Source: Micromonospora craniellae
GTDB taxonomy: Bacteria > Actinomycetota > Actinomycetes > Mycobacteriales > Micromonosporaceae
Length of the DNA: 64,000 nt
NCBI RefSeq assembly: GCF_014764405.1
Contig: NZ_CP061725.1
Span: 1,054,001 to 1,118,000, forward strand
Direction of reading: 5' to 3'
Made by a program: the position numbers and the translations under genes
Notes under the pieces: generated by a model
Seen by the model: the letters and a program-made list of their open reading frames with translations, nothing else
Databases searched by the model: none
Told to the model about the DNA's origin: nothing
Shown: in pieces, positions 42,116 to 50,686 of the stretch
Numbering within the stretch: the stretch's first letter is position 1
Layout of the letters: each line of letters begins with the position of its first letter

Positions 42116-43297
42116 GTGAGCGTCCCGCCACCACCCGAGCCGATCGCGGGTGCCCGTCTGCTCTTCTCCCTCGATCCGGCGACCAGTCACCTCAACCACG
42201 GCTCGTTCGGGGCGGTGCCGATCGTGGCGCAACGGGCCCAGCAGCGGTTGCGCGACGAGATGGAGTCGGACCCGCTGCGCTTCTTCGTGCAGGGCCTGGC
42301 CGACCGGATCGCTCACACCCGCCGGCACCTGGCCGAATTTCTCGGCGCGGACCCCGACGGCACGGCGCTGGCCCCGAACGCCACCACCGGCGTGGCGGTG
42401 GTGCTCCAGACGCTCGGGCTGCGGGCCGGGGACGAGGTGGTCACCACCGACCACGGCTACGGCGCGGTCACCCTGTCGGTGCAGCGGGAATGCGGCCGGA
42501 CCGGGGTGACGCACCGGGTGCTGCGGGTGCCGTTGGCCGCCACCGACGAGGAGATCCTGCAGATCGTCCGGTCCGGGCTGCGGCCGGGGCGTACCCGGCT
42601 GCTCGTGGTGGACCAGGTCACCTCGGCCACGGCCCGACTGTTCCCGGTCGCCGCGATCGTCGGGATCGCCCGGGAGCAGGGCGTACCGGTGCTGGTCGAC
42701 GCCGCGCACGCTCCGGGCATGCTGTCCGCGTCGGTGCGGAGCATCGGCGCCGACTTCTGGGTCGGCAACCTGCACAAGTGGGGGTACGCGCCACGCGGCA
42801 CCGCAGTGCTCGTGGTGTCACCGGCGTGGCGGGACCGGATCGAGCCGCTGGTGGTCTCCTGGGAGCAGGAGTCGGGCTTCCCCGGCCGGTTGGAGTGGCA
42901 GGGGACGGCGGACTACACCGCATGGCTCAGCGCACCGGCCGGGCTCTACACGCTGCGCAGCCTGGGGGTGGACCGGGTACGCGCGCACAACGCCGCACTG
43001 GCCGCGTACGGGCAGCGGGTGGTGGGGGATGCGCTCGCGGTGCCGCCCGTCGAACTGCTCGACCCCGGCGGACCCACCGTCGCCATGCGGATCGTCCCGT
43101 TGCCGGCGGGGCTCGCCACGACCATCGACGCGGCGCGGGCGTTGCAGGCCCGGATCGCCGAGCGGCTCGCCGTCCAGGTGGCTGTCATGACCTTCGACGG
43201 GCATGGGTTACTGCGGCTCTGCGGGCAGGTGTACAACTCACCGGACGAGTACGAGCGGCTCGCTGTCCGGCTGCCCACCCTGCTCGCCCAACGCTGA
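42116..43297 (+). CDS. PLP-dependent aminotransferase class V, isopenicillin N epimerase-like
   Basis: The 393-residue fold-type I enzyme begins LFSLDPATSHLNHGSFGAVP, as in isopenicillin N epimerase and cysteine desulfurase relatives. The PLP lysine is in DFWVGNLHKWGYAPRG. The preceding VLVDAAHAPGM supplies the PLP-pyridine Asp. No beta-lactam genes are nearby, so the true substrate is unknown; such genes are widespread and often misnamed as epimerases. GTG 42116 is the start. The end overlaps the convergent M23-like gene by 113 bases. Confidence 0.88.
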   Translation: MSVPPPPEPIAGARLLFSLDPATSHLNHGSFGAVPIVAQRAQQRLRDEMESDPLRFFVQGLADRIAHTRRHLAEFLGADPDGTALAPNATTGVAVVLQTLGLRAGDEVVTTDHGYGAVTLSVQRECGRTGVTHRVLRVPLAATDEEILQIVRSGLRPGRTRLLVVDQVTSATARLFPVAAIVGIAREQGVPVLVDAAHAPGMLSASVRSIGADFWVGNLHKWGYAPRGTAVLVVSPAWRDRIEPLVVSWEQESGFPGRLEWQGTADYTAWLSAPAGLYTLRSLGVDRVRAHNAALAAYGQRVVGDALAVPPVELLDPGGPTVAMRIVPLPAGLATTIDAARALQARIAERLAVQVAVMTFDGHGLLRLCGQVYNSPDEYERLAVRLPTLLAQR

Positions 43298-44201
43298 CCG
43301 CACCCCGCCGCACAACGCTGTCCGCACCTCGCCGGCCGAGACTGACCGCGGCACGAGGTCCCGCGGCGGCCGGGTCCGCGTCGAGCGGCAGCAGGCGTGA
43401 TCGACCGAGACCGAGCAGGGTCAGCGGGTCAAGGTAGTCGTCTCCCCGGCGCAGCCCCCAGTGCAGGCACGCCGCCTCCGGGCAGCCGCCATGTCCCGGC
43501 AGCAGGGTGCCCAGGGCGGTGCCCGCCGACACCGACGTGCCGACCGTGACGTCCGGCCGGACCGGTTCGTAGGTCGTCCGCAGGCCGTCCGGGTGACCCA
43601 CGGAGAGCACCGGACGGCCGGCGACCATGCCGGCGAACAGGACCGTGCCGGTGCCGGCGGCGCGGATGGTCGCACCGGTCGATGCGAGCAGGTCGACTCC
43701 GCGATGACCGGGCAGCCACGGTCGGGGCGGCGGATCGAACCGGCGCACCGGCTGCGGCCGCCCGTCGACCGGCCACCTGAACCGCCCGCCATCCCCCGGC
43801 TGTTCCCCGGACACCGGTGCGGCCCAGGCCGATGGGGCCGAGAGCGGTGCGGCAGAAGGCAGCGCAGGCGGGAACTCGGTCTGCACCACAGAGGCTCGCG
43901 GTCCGGCCGCGAGCGCCGTCGGTGCCAGGGCCGGCACCAGCGCGACGAACCCGGCGAGCAGGACGCGCCCGGCCCGAGCCGCCCACCCACCGCCCGCCCG
44001 GGCGGCGAGAGTTGGCACAACCTCGCCATCCCGCGCCGGGGAACGCCCTCCCGGAACAAGCACAACCGAGGCATGCCCCGGCAAGGCGGGCCACACCGAG
44101 GCACGCTCTGCCACGGCAGGCGACGCCGAGGCACACCGCACCCGGGCACGCCGTGCCCAGGCGGGAAGGACGGGTCTGACCAGCGAGAACCGGGTGGGCA
44201 T
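43185..44201 (-). CDS. M23/LytM-like peptidase domain protein, probably secreted
   Basis: The protein contains a LytM domain (RFDPPPRPWLPGHRGVDLLA, GTVLFAGMVAGRPVLSVGHP, then a closing CLHWGLRRGDDYLDPLTLL). The H...D pair of GHRGVDL is present. The final HxH of active enzymes is CLH here, so one zinc ligand is replaced by Cys. A hydrophobic signal-like stretch GRVLLAGFVALVPALAPTAL lies around residues 80-100 of the longest frame, which suggests the true start is downstream of 44201, perhaps a GTG near 44020. The C-terminal 40 residues are Arg-rich and read through the end of the convergent gene. It may be a regulator rather than a cell-wall hydrolase. Confidence 0.7.
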   Translation of the reverse strand: MPTRFSLVRPVLPAWARRARVRCASASPAVAERASVWPALPGHASVVLVPGGRSPARDGEVVPTLAARAGGGWAARAGRVLLAGFVALVPALAPTALAAGPRASVVQTEFPPALPSAAPLSAPSAWAAPVSGEQPGDGGRFRWPVDGRPQPVRRFDPPPRPWLPGHRGVDLLASTGATIRAAGTGTVLFAGMVAGRPVLSVGHPDGLRTTYEPVRPDVTVGTSVSAGTALGTLLPGHGGCPEAACLHWGLRRGDDYLDPLTLLGLGRSRLLPLDADPAAAGPRAAVSLGRRGADSVVRRGAVSVGRAGWAAGQRAARTRPVSCTPARRAAVTHARRRS

Positions 44202-44514
44202 ACCGGCGATCCTGACCGCACGGCCAGGCCCCCGCCGCCCCGGCGGGCTCGCCTGTGGACGGCGAGGCGTCCTGTGGACAACCCACGCCGGAGAAGGTGA
44301 TCTGCTATGACACAGCGCCTTGGATCGACGGGGTGACGCGCGATCGGCATGCCTGCGGGCGGTCAGTCTCTGTGCCGGTCAGGGGGCGACCTGATTCCGG
44401 TGCTGGCGGCCCAGCCGCGTGGCGGCGTGACCGCCCGGCTGGTCACCGGACACGATGGACGGATCGCGGTGGTGGGGGCCACCGGCGATGCCCGTCCGGG
44501 CGGGGACGCGCGGA
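44202..44514. other. Gene-free region
   Basis: This stretch of about 310 bases lies between the M23-like gene start and the DUF2469 gene end. A short plus-strand frame at 44349-44579 has no ribosome site and overlaps DUF2469, so I do not accept it. I see no RNA gene or repeat; TATGAC-like sequence near 44305 is the only promoter hint. Confidence 0.4.
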
Positions 44515-44838
44515 TCAGCCGCCGAAGCCGGAGTCGGCGGGGAGGGAGATGTCCGGCTTCTCCAGCTCCTCGACGTTGACGTCCTTGAACGTCATCACTC
44601 GAACATTCTTCACGAACCGGGCCGGACGGTACATGTCCCAGACCCACGCGTCGTGCATCTCGACCTCGAAGTAGACCTCGCCGTCGGAGTTACGCACGTG
44701 CAGGTCGACCTGGTTCGCCAGGTAGAACCGGCGCTCGGTCTCCACCACGTAGGAGAACTGACGGACGATGTCGCGGTACTCCCGGTAGAGCTGGAGCTCC
44801 ATCTCGGTCTCGTACTTCTCGAGATCTTCCGCGCTCAT
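44515..44838 (-). CDS. DUF2469 protein (Rv2901c-like)
   Basis: The 107-residue acidic protein starts MSAEDLEKYETEMELQLYRE and continues YRDIVRQFSYVVETERRFYL, DLHVRNSDGEVYFEVEMHDA and WVWDMYRPARFVKNVRVMTF. It is highly conserved across Actinobacteria immediately after rnhB, with no known function. Its ATG overlaps the rnhB stop (ATGA), so it is translated from the same message. Confidence 0.93.
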   Translation of the reverse strand: MSAEDLEKYETEMELQLYREYRDIVRQFSYVVETERRFYLANQVDLHVRNSDGEVYFEVEMHDAWVWDMYRPARFVKNVRVMTFKDVNVEELEKPDISLPADSGFGG

Positions 44839-45647
44839 CGCACTCCGCCTTCCATGACCACATCTTCCCCCACCGACGCCGGAGGCCGAGACTGCTCGCC
44901 CGACGCCACGCCGACGGTACCCCCTACGGCGGCTGAGCGCTCCATCGGCTCGTCCGGGCTTGCACCAAGCGGCCGCCGGGAGCGTGGCGGCCGACCGTCC
45001 CGTCCCGAGACGGCAGCCACATTGACGTACGAGAACCGGTGCTGCGGGCACGGCCCATGGTCACGCAGCGCCGCGCTGTGCTCCGCAGTGACGTACCCCT
45101 TGTGCTCGGCGAAGCCGTAACCGGGATGCGCCGCGTCCAGATCCACCATGATCCGGTCCCGGGTGACCTTGGCCAGCACGCTCGCCGCCGCCACACAGGC
45201 GGCCACCCGGTCGCCCTTCCACACCGCCAACCCGGGAACGCCCAGACCGTCCACGCCGAACCCGTCGGTCAGCACGTACTCCGGGCGGACCGTCAGCGAG
45301 GCGAGCGCCCGACGCATGGCGGCCAGGTTGCACACGTGCAGCCCCCGAGCGTCGACCTCCTCGGCCGGGACGACCACCACCGCGTACGCCAGGGCGCGCG
45401 CGACGACCTCGTCGTACACCCGCTCCCGACTGGCCGCGGTGAGCAGCTTCGAGTCGGCCAGCCCCTCGATCTCGCCGCGTCGCCCCTCGGGCAGGATCGC
45501 GGCGGCGGCCACCAGCGGCCCGGCGCAGGCGCCCCGGCCGGCCTCGTCGGCACCGGCCACGTGCCGGAATCCCCGCCGTTGCAGGGCGCGTTCCAACGCG
45601 TAGAGACCGGCTTCGCGGCGTACGACGGTGCGGGGCGGGGTCAGCAT
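44835..45647 (-). CDS. rnhB: Ribonuclease HII
   Basis: RNase HII removes ribonucleotides from DNA and RNA from RNA-DNA hybrids. The 270-residue protein has the active-site start VAGADEAGRGACAGPLVAAA (conserved Asp-Glu), SKLLTAASRERVYDEV, and the later Asp in RDRIMVDLDAAHPGYGFAEH plus KGY. The C-terminal tail of about 50 residues after YVNVAAVSG is Arg/Pro-rich and probably disordered. ATG 45647 is the start; it overlaps the NUDIX gene by 7 bases and DUF2469 by 4. Confidence 0.94.
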   Translation of the reverse strand: MLTPPRTVVRREAGLYALERALQRRGFRHVAGADEAGRGACAGPLVAAAAILPEGRRGEIEGLADSKLLTAASRERVYDEVVARALAYAVVVVPAEEVDARGLHVCNLAAMRRALASLTVRPEYVLTDGFGVDGLGVPGLAVWKGDRVAACVAAASVLAKVTRDRIMVDLDAAHPGYGFAEHKGYVTAEHSAALRDHGPCPQHRFSYVNVAAVSGRDGRPPRSRRPLGASPDEPMERSAAVGGTVGVASGEQSRPPASVGEDVVMEGGVR

Positions 45648-46165
45648 GCCGCACCCGAGATCAGGGCCGGACCGTCGGCGAGCGCCCGGGCCAGCACCTG
45701 CGGCAGGTCCTGCGGGTAGTACCGCTCGTCGGTGCCGGTCAACTCCGCCGCCGACCACCACCGGTGGCCGTCCACGCTGTCCCGCTCGATCTCGTTGAAG
45801 CCTGCGGTGTCGACCTCGTGCGCCGCCACCCGCACAAGGAAGAACTGCTGCTCCTGCCGGTACCACACCCCGTCGAAGGGGAACTCGATCAGGTCGGCGT
45901 GCACCGGCTCGCCGATCTCGGCCACGGTCAGCCGCAATCCGGTCTCCTCGGCCAGCTCACGGGCGGCGCCCTCGGCGTACGTCTCGCCGGGGTCGAGGCC
46001 GCCTCCGACGGTGAACCACCAGCGCCCATGCTCCGGCCGGGCCGGGTCGACGCCACGGAAGAGCAGCAACCTGCCCGCCGCGTCGACCAGGAGCACGCGG
46101 GCCGCGCGCCTCGGGGTGTAGACCGTCACCGCACCAGACTGCCAGACCCGGGCGACAACTCCCAT
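45641..46165 (-). CDS. NUDIX hydrolase
   Basis: The protein of 162-174 residues contains a complete Nudix box GGLDPGETYAEGAARELAEE followed by TGL, which binds metal and hydrolyses nucleoside-diphosphate-linked substrates. The substrate cannot be inferred. The nearby residues RWWFTVGGGL and YRQEQQFFLVRV fit the mutT-like core. ATG 46165 gives the longest form; GTG 46129 (MTVYTPRRAARVLLVDAAGR) matches the usual start of the fold and is equally plausible. It overlaps rnhB and lies 24 bases after the end of the second lepB gene. Confidence 0.88.
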   Translation of the reverse strand: MGVVARVWQSGAVTVYTPRRAARVLLVDAAGRLLLFRGVDPARPEHGRWWFTVGGGLDPGETYAEGAARELAEETGLRLTVAEIGEPVHADLIEFPFDGVWYRQEQQFFLVRVAAHEVDTAGFNEIERDSVDGHRWWSAAELTGTDERYYPQDLPQVLARALADGPALISGAAC

Positions 46166-46189
46166 GCCGCCCGTTGGGCCAGGCCGGGA

Positions 46190-46825
46190 TCAGGGTTGCG
46201 GTATCGACTCGAACTGCTCGGGCACGGTCAGCAGGGTGGCCCGGCCGACCGGCCAGAAGATCGTGAAGGCCCGGCCCACCACCTCCTGCTCGGGGATGGT
46301 GGCCGTGTCGACGTTCTGCCCGGACTGCTGGTAGTGCTCCAGCGAGTCGCCGGAGGCCGAACGGTGGTCGCCCATCACCCAGAGCCGGCCCGGTGGCACC
46401 TGCACGTCGAACTCCTGGTCCGCCGGCTTGTCGCGCCGCCCGTCGAAGGAGAAGATGTACGGCTCGTCCAGCGGCGTACCATTGATCACCAGCCGGTCCT
46501 GGTCGTCGCAGCAGACCAACCGGTCGCCGCCGACGCCGATCACGCGCTTGATGAAGTCCTCGCCCGCAGGGTTGCCGCTCCACTCGACCGGCGCCTTGAA
46601 GACGATCACCTCACCCCGGTGCGGTGACCGGAAGTTGTACACCAGCTTGTTGACCAGCACCCGATCGTCGATCTTGAGAGTGTTCTCCATCGACGGCGAG
46701 GGGATGAAGAAGGTCTGCAGTACGAAGGCACGCACCAGTACCGCGACCACGATCGCCACCCCCAGGAGGATGGGCAATTCCTTCCAGAACGAATGGCGCG
46801 ACTTGTCGGTCTGCTCGTCAATCAC
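46190..46825 (-). CDS. lepB: Signal peptidase I (second paralogue)
   Basis: The 211-residue type I signal peptidase has one N-terminal membrane helix (LPILLGVAIVVAVLVRAFVL). The catalytic Ser is in FFIPSPSMENTL and the catalytic Lys in GEDFIKRVIGVGGD. The substrate groove box VMGDHRSASGDS is present. It removes signal peptides on the outer face. GTG 46825 overlaps the stop of the paralogue upstream (GTGA). It ends in EQFESIPQP without a second membrane helix, unlike its neighbour. Confidence 0.94.
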   Translation of the reverse strand: MIDEQTDKSRHSFWKELPILLGVAIVVAVLVRAFVLQTFFIPSPSMENTLKIDDRVLVNKLVYNFRSPHRGEVIVFKAPVEWSGNPAGEDFIKRVIGVGGDRLVCCDDQDRLVINGTPLDEPYIFSFDGRRDKPADQEFDVQVPPGRLWVMGDHRSASGDSLEHYQQSGQNVDTATIPEQEVVGRAFTIFWPVGRATLLTVPEQFESIPQP

Positions 46826-47706
46826 GGAAGAAGCCTACGTTGCCGGGTCGAGGACCATCGTCCGGAACGCGCGAGAACGGTCAGCGTGGCCGCGATCGGA
46901 AGGATCAGGACGACGCCCCCGTCGGGTGTGGGGCGGACCGGCGGCGCGGCGCCACCGGCACCGGCGGGCGGGGCGACACCGGCGAACGTCTCCGGCACCG
47001 GCAGTGAGTGCCAGCGGCTCGACGGCCAGACCACCGCGAACGCCCGCCCCACCACGTTGTCGATCGGCACCGAGCCCTGGCAACGGGCGTCCTGCGAGAC
47101 CAGACGGTGGTCACCCAGCACGAACATCTGCCCGGGCGGTACGACGATCTCCTCGAACCGGCGGGAGCGACACTCCTCCGGGTTCGGCGGCAGGTCCAGC
47201 GGGGAGTCCCGCAAGACGTACGCCGACTCGTCCAGCGGGGTGCCGTTGACCAGCACCCGGCCCTGGTCGTCGCAGCAGCTCACCCGGTCGCCGGGCAGCC
47301 CGATGACGCGCTTGATGAAGTCCTTCTCGCCGGGCCGGCCGGCTCCGACCAGGTCACCGATGGTGCGGCCGAGCTTGTCGGCGAAGCCGGTGGGCGGCTG
47401 CGTGTCGACCTGCGGCACCCACTGGTCGGTGCCGCGGAAGACGACCACCTCGCCGCGTTCCGGGTCGCGCATGGTGTAGACGACCTTGTTGACCAGCACC
47501 CGGTCATTGACCAGCAGGGTGTCCTCCATCGACCCGGAGGGGATGAAGAACGCCTGGAGCAGGAAGGTGCGGATCAGCACCGCGAGGCAGAACGCGACGA
47601 CGAGCAGCAGCGGCAGCTCCTGCCAGAGCGGCATCTGCGGTTTGGTGCGGCGGGTGCGTCGTCGCCACGGATCGACCGCGCCGCTGTCGTCAAGCGCCTG
47701 TGCCAC
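46822..47706 (-). CDS. lepB: Signal peptidase I (first paralogue)
   Basis: The 294-residue paralogue has the catalytic Ser in FFIPSGSMEDTL, the Lys in KDFIKRVIGLPGD, and FVLGDHRLVSQDAR. An insert of about 20 residues (TQPPTGFADKLGRTIGDLVG) before the Lys box and a C-terminal extension with a second hydrophobic helix (GGVVLILPIAATLTVLARSG) distinguish it from the second copy. GTG 47706 is chosen for the GGGGAG site upstream; GTG 47712 is also open. A terminator-like hairpin lies just upstream, after rplS. Confidence 0.93.
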   Translation of the reverse strand: MAQALDDSGAVDPWRRRTRRTKPQMPLWQELPLLLVVAFCLAVLIRTFLLQAFFIPSGSMEDTLLVNDRVLVNKVVYTMRDPERGEVVVFRGTDQWVPQVDTQPPTGFADKLGRTIGDLVGAGRPGEKDFIKRVIGLPGDRVSCCDDQGRVLVNGTPLDESAYVLRDSPLDLPPNPEECRSRRFEEIVVPPGQMFVLGDHRLVSQDARCQGSVPIDNVVGRAFAVVWPSSRWHSLPVPETFAGVAPPAGAGGAAPPVRPTPDGGVVLILPIAATLTVLARSGRWSSTRQRRLLP

Positions 47707-47732
47707 GCGCACTCCCCGGTCCGCAGAAACGA

Positions 47733-47772
47733 CTACCGCCCGGAAGTCTCGTCGAGACCTCCCGGGCGGTAG
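47733..47772 (-). terminator. Hairpin after rplS, probable attenuator/terminator
   Basis: Arms CTACCGCCCGG(G)AGGTCTCG and CGAGACTTCCGGGCGGTAG pair with one bulge. TCGTTTCT follows in the minus direction. It sits 118 bases after the rplS stop and just before lepB. Confidence 0.7.
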
Positions 47773-47889
47773 TGGGGTTCATCCGCCTACCAGGCGGCTC
47801 ACCGCCCCGCTGCGCCCGTACCGACCAGGGTAGTGCGGTCTGGCCGGTACGGCATACGCGCAGCTCGGGCGGCGTGGCGCTGGGCGATG

Positions 47890-48246
47890 TCAGCTCGGCT
47901 GCTTCTCGCGCAGCTCCTTGATCTTGGCCTTCTTGCCCCGCAGCTCCCGCAAGTAGTAGAGCTTGGCCCGGCGCACGTCACCACGGACCACGACCTCGAT
48001 CCGGTCGATCGCCGGGCTGTTGATCGGGTAGGTCCGCTCGACACCCACACCGAAGCTGAGCTTACGGACGGTGAACGTCTCACGCAGCCCGTCGCCCTGG
48101 CGGCGGATGACGACGCCCTGGAAGATCTGGACCCGGGACCGGTTGCCCTCGACCACCCGGGCGTGCACCTTGACGGTGTCACCGGCACGGAAGTCGGGCA
48201 GGTCGGTGCGCTTCGACTGGGCGTCAAGGGCGTCCAGGATGTTCAT
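47890..48246 (-). CDS. rplS: 50S ribosomal protein L19
   Basis: The 118-residue L19 starts at ATG 48246 (MNILDALDAQSKRTDLPDFR). It shows the family signatures GDTVKVHARVVEGNRSRVQI, FQGVVIRRQGDGLRETFTVR and RGDVRRAKLYYLRELRGKKA. It lies at the interface of the subunits. It is last in rpsP-khpA-rimM-trmD-rplS, after a 144-base gap from trmD in which I see no gene. Confidence 0.97.
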   Translation of the reverse strand: MNILDALDAQSKRTDLPDFRAGDTVKVHARVVEGNRSRVQIFQGVVIRRQGDGLRETFTVRKLSFGVGVERTYPINSPAIDRIEVVVRGDVRRAKLYYLRELRGKKAKIKELREKQPS

Positions 48247-48390
48247 CGTGGTGTCCTCGTGAGGCTCACGGCGCACCGTCACTCGGCGCGCGGATGGGTG
48301 ATACTGATCTCCGGGTGGCAGCCGGCCGGAACCGACCCCGGTCGGGGATCCTCGCAGCCGTCCACGGCGTGGGCGACTGCGGCAACCCCT

Positions 48391-49164
48391 CTACTTTGCC
48401 ACATCCCCCCGGGGCACCTGAAATCCGGCCCGCTCCAGCGCCGTGACGTCCCGCTTGTCGAGGCTGCCCGGGTCGATCGCGGCGAGCATGTCCGGACGAC
48501 GCCGGCCGGTCCGCGCCAGCGCCTCGTCCCGACGCCAGCGGGCGATCCGGCCATGGTCGCCGGAGCGGAGGACCGCCGGCACCTCCAGATCGCGCCAGGT
48601 CGCCGGCTTGGTGTACATCGGCGCCTCCAGCAGCCCGTGCGCGTGCGACTCGTCGTCCAGCGAGCCGGCGTTGCCGAGCACGCCGGGCAGCAGGCGGGTC
48701 ATCGCCTCCAGGATCACCAGCACCGCGACCTCGCCGCCGAAGAGCACGTAGTCGCCGAGGCTGACCTCGGTGACCGGCATCCGCGTCGCGGCATGGTCGA
48801 GCACCCGCTGGTCGATGCCCTCGTACCGGCCGCAGGCGAACAGCAGGCGCGGCTCGGCGGCCAACTCGTGCGCCAGCGCCTGGGTGAACGGCACACCGGC
48901 CGGGGACGGCACCAGCAGGCGGGGCGGCGGCGCCTCCGGCGGGGCCAGGGCGTCCAGCGCCGCGCCCCACGGCTCCGGCCGCATCACCATGCCGGGCCCG
49001 CCGCCGTACGGGGTGTCGTCGACGGTGCGGTGCACGTCGTGCGTCCAAGTACGCAGATCGTGTACGACCAGCCGCAGCGTGCCGTTGGCCCGGGCCCGGC
49101 CGACCAACGACAGGTCCAGCGGGGCGAAGTACTCCGGGAAGATCGACACGATGTCGACGCGCAT
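48391..49164 (-). CDS. trmD: tRNA (guanine-37-N1)-methyltransferase
   Basis: The 257-residue SPOUT-family enzyme methylates G37 next to the anticodon and prevents frameshifting. Signatures include MRVDIVSIFPEYFAPLDLSL, TVDDTPYGGGPGMVMRPEPW, LFACGRYEGIDQRV and the knot SLGDYVLFGGEVAVLVILEA. ATG 49164 is the start, 17 bases after rimM. Confidence 0.97.
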   Translation of the reverse strand: MRVDIVSIFPEYFAPLDLSLVGRARANGTLRLVVHDLRTWTHDVHRTVDDTPYGGGPGMVMRPEPWGAALDALAPPEAPPPRLLVPSPAGVPFTQALAHELAAEPRLLFACGRYEGIDQRVLDHAATRMPVTEVSLGDYVLFGGEVAVLVILEAMTRLLPGVLGNAGSLDDESHAHGLLEAPMYTKPATWRDLEVPAVLRSGDHGRIARWRRDEALARTGRRRPDMLAAIDPGSLDKRDVTALERAGFQVPRGDVAK

Positions 49165-49181
49165 CAGGGGTGCTCCCGGGT

Positions 49182-49748
49182 CTACAGGTCGAGCAGGCCG
49201 CCGGGCGGGTCCACCACGACACGACCACCGGCGAGATCGACCTCGGGGACGATCTCCTTGACGAACGGGATCAGCGCGGTGCCGCCCTCAGGGCGGCGCA
49301 GCACCAGCAGGTCGGAGGCGGGCGCGTGGTCGATCCGGGCCACCTCGCCGAGGCGCTCGCCGTCCGGCGTGACCACGGCCAGGCCCACGAGCTGGTGGTC
49401 GAGGAACTCCTCCGGGTCCTCCGGCGGAGCGACATCGGCGCTGTCCACCGCGACCAGGGTGCCACGCAACGCCTCCGCGACGTCGCGGTCCAGCACTCCC
49501 TCGAAGGCGACCAGCATCCGCCCCTGGTGCCAGCGGGCCGCCTCCACGGTCAGCTCGCCGGGCACCTCGAACGGCACTCCGGGACCGGCGGGCGCAGCAC
49601 CTCGACCGTTCGCGGCGTTCGCCCCCGCCATGGTGGTCAACACCATGCCGGGGGCGAACCGCGTCTCGGGCTCGTCCGTCCGCACCTCCACGGTGACCTC
49701 ACCACGGATGCCGTGCGGCTTGCCGATCCTGCCGACGATGAGCAGCAT
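49182..49748 (-). CDS. rimM: 16S rRNA processing protein RimM
   Basis: The 188-residue protein assists assembly of the 30S head. The N-terminal barrel contains LLIVGRIGKPHGIRGEVTVE; the PRC-barrel contains FLDHQLVGLAVVTPDGERLG followed by EVARIDHAPASDLLVL and PFVKEIVPEVDLAGGRVVVD. A Gly/Ala-rich insertion (ANAANGRGAAPAGPG) lies in the first domain. Its start shares one base with the khpA stop. Confidence 0.96.
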   Translation of the reverse strand: MLLIVGRIGKPHGIRGEVTVEVRTDEPETRFAPGMVLTTMAGANAANGRGAAPAGPGVPFEVPGELTVEAARWHQGRMLVAFEGVLDRDVAEALRGTLVAVDSADVAPPEDPEEFLDHQLVGLAVVTPDGERLGEVARIDHAPASDLLVLRRPEGGTALIPFVKEIVPEVDLAGGRVVVDPPGGLLDL

Positions 49749-49981
49749 CAGTACGAATCGACGATGTCGACGCGTACGCCGCGCCCACCGATGGAGCCGA
49801 TCACCTGGCGCAGCGCCTTGGCGGTCCGGCCGGACCGCCCGATCACGGTGCCCAGGTCCTCGGGGTGCACGCGGACCTCGAGCCGCTTGCCCCGACGGGA
49901 GTCGACCATCCGGACGCGTACGTCCTCCGGGTGGTCGACGATGCCCTTGACCAGGTGCTCCAACGCCGGCCGCAGTGCCAT
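49748..49981 (-). CDS. khpA: KH-domain RNA-binding protein KhpA
   Basis: The 77-residue single KH domain has the signature EDLGTVIGRSGRTAKALRQV (GxxG loop) and LVKGIVDHPEDVRVRMVDSR. KhpA pairs with KhpB/Jag in Gram-positive bacteria to bind RNAs linked to cell division. It sits between rpsP (one-base gap) and rimM, the standard location. Confidence 0.95.
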   Translation of the reverse strand: MALRPALEHLVKGIVDHPEDVRVRMVDSRRGKRLEVRVHPEDLGTVIGRSGRTAKALRQVIGSIGGRGVRVDIVDSY

Positions 49982-49982
49982 G

Positions 49983-50432
49983 TCAGGCCTGCTCGCCGGA
50001 GTCAGCGGCGGCCGGCTCCTCGGCCTTCGGAGCCTTGGCCTCGGTGGCCTTGGCGGCCTTCTTCGCCGGCTTGGCCGGCGTCTCGGCCAGGCCGGCGGCG
50101 GCCTTCGCCTCGGCCTCGTACGCCGCCTTGCGGTCGGCCCGCTCGGGGGCGACCTTCAGCGGCGGCGGGGCCGGCAGGCCCTTGTACTTCTGCCAGTCAC
50201 CGGTCAGCTCCAGCAGCCGCTGCACCGCCTCGCTCGGCTGGGCGCCGACGGACAGCCAGTACTGGACCCGCTCCGACTTGACCTCGATCACCGAAGGGTC
50301 TTCCTTCGGCTGGTAGATCCCGACGAACTCGATCGCCCGGCCGTCGCGCTTGGTGCGCGAGTCGGCGACGACGATGCGGTACTGCGGGTTGCGGATCTTG
50401 CCCATCCGCAGGAGCCGGATCTTTACGGCCAC
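49983..50432 (-). CDS. rpsP: 30S ribosomal protein S16
   Basis: The 149-residue S16 starts MAVKIRLLRMGKIRNPQYRI, then VVADSRTKRDGRAIEFVGIY. The conserved domain ends near residue 95. The remainder is a Lys/Ala/Glu-rich tail (KPAKKAAKATEAKAPKAEEP) typical of actinobacterial S16. It heads the rpsP-khpA-rimM-trmD-rplS operon. The 254 bases upstream hold its promoter; I see no other gene there. Confidence 0.97.
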   Translation of the reverse strand: MAVKIRLLRMGKIRNPQYRIVVADSRTKRDGRAIEFVGIYQPKEDPSVIEVKSERVQYWLSVGAQPSEAVQRLLELTGDWQKYKGLPAPPPLKVAPERADRKAAYEAEAKAAAGLAETPAKPAKKAAKATEAKAPKAEEPAAADSGEQA

Positions 50433-50686
50433 GGTTGTTTCGCTCCTGTTGCGATATCACCGGCCCGGTATGGGCGGTGTGCATGGGTGAACGCCGACCG
50501 GCACAGTGGGGTTGGGCCGGAGACCGCTCGGGTGGACAGGCGACGCGCCCGGGTTAGAGGGCGCCGGACACGCGCCGGATACCAGCCAGCCATTCTGCCA
50601 GATCGGTCCCGGAACCCTCACACCGGACCGGCCCACGTCACCGACCATGACCCGAACGTGACCCGGAACACACTCGGGTGGAGAAG

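Noticed and set aside
42116..43297. Isopenicillin N epimerase as evidence for a beta-lactam cluster
   Set aside because: Only the fold family matches. No ACV synthetase or isopenicillin N synthase genes are nearby, so a biosynthetic cluster is not supported.
44349..44579. Short plus-strand frame in the gap after the M23-like gene
   Set aside because: It has no ribosome site and an Arg-rich composition, and it overlaps the conserved DUF2469 gene in antisense.
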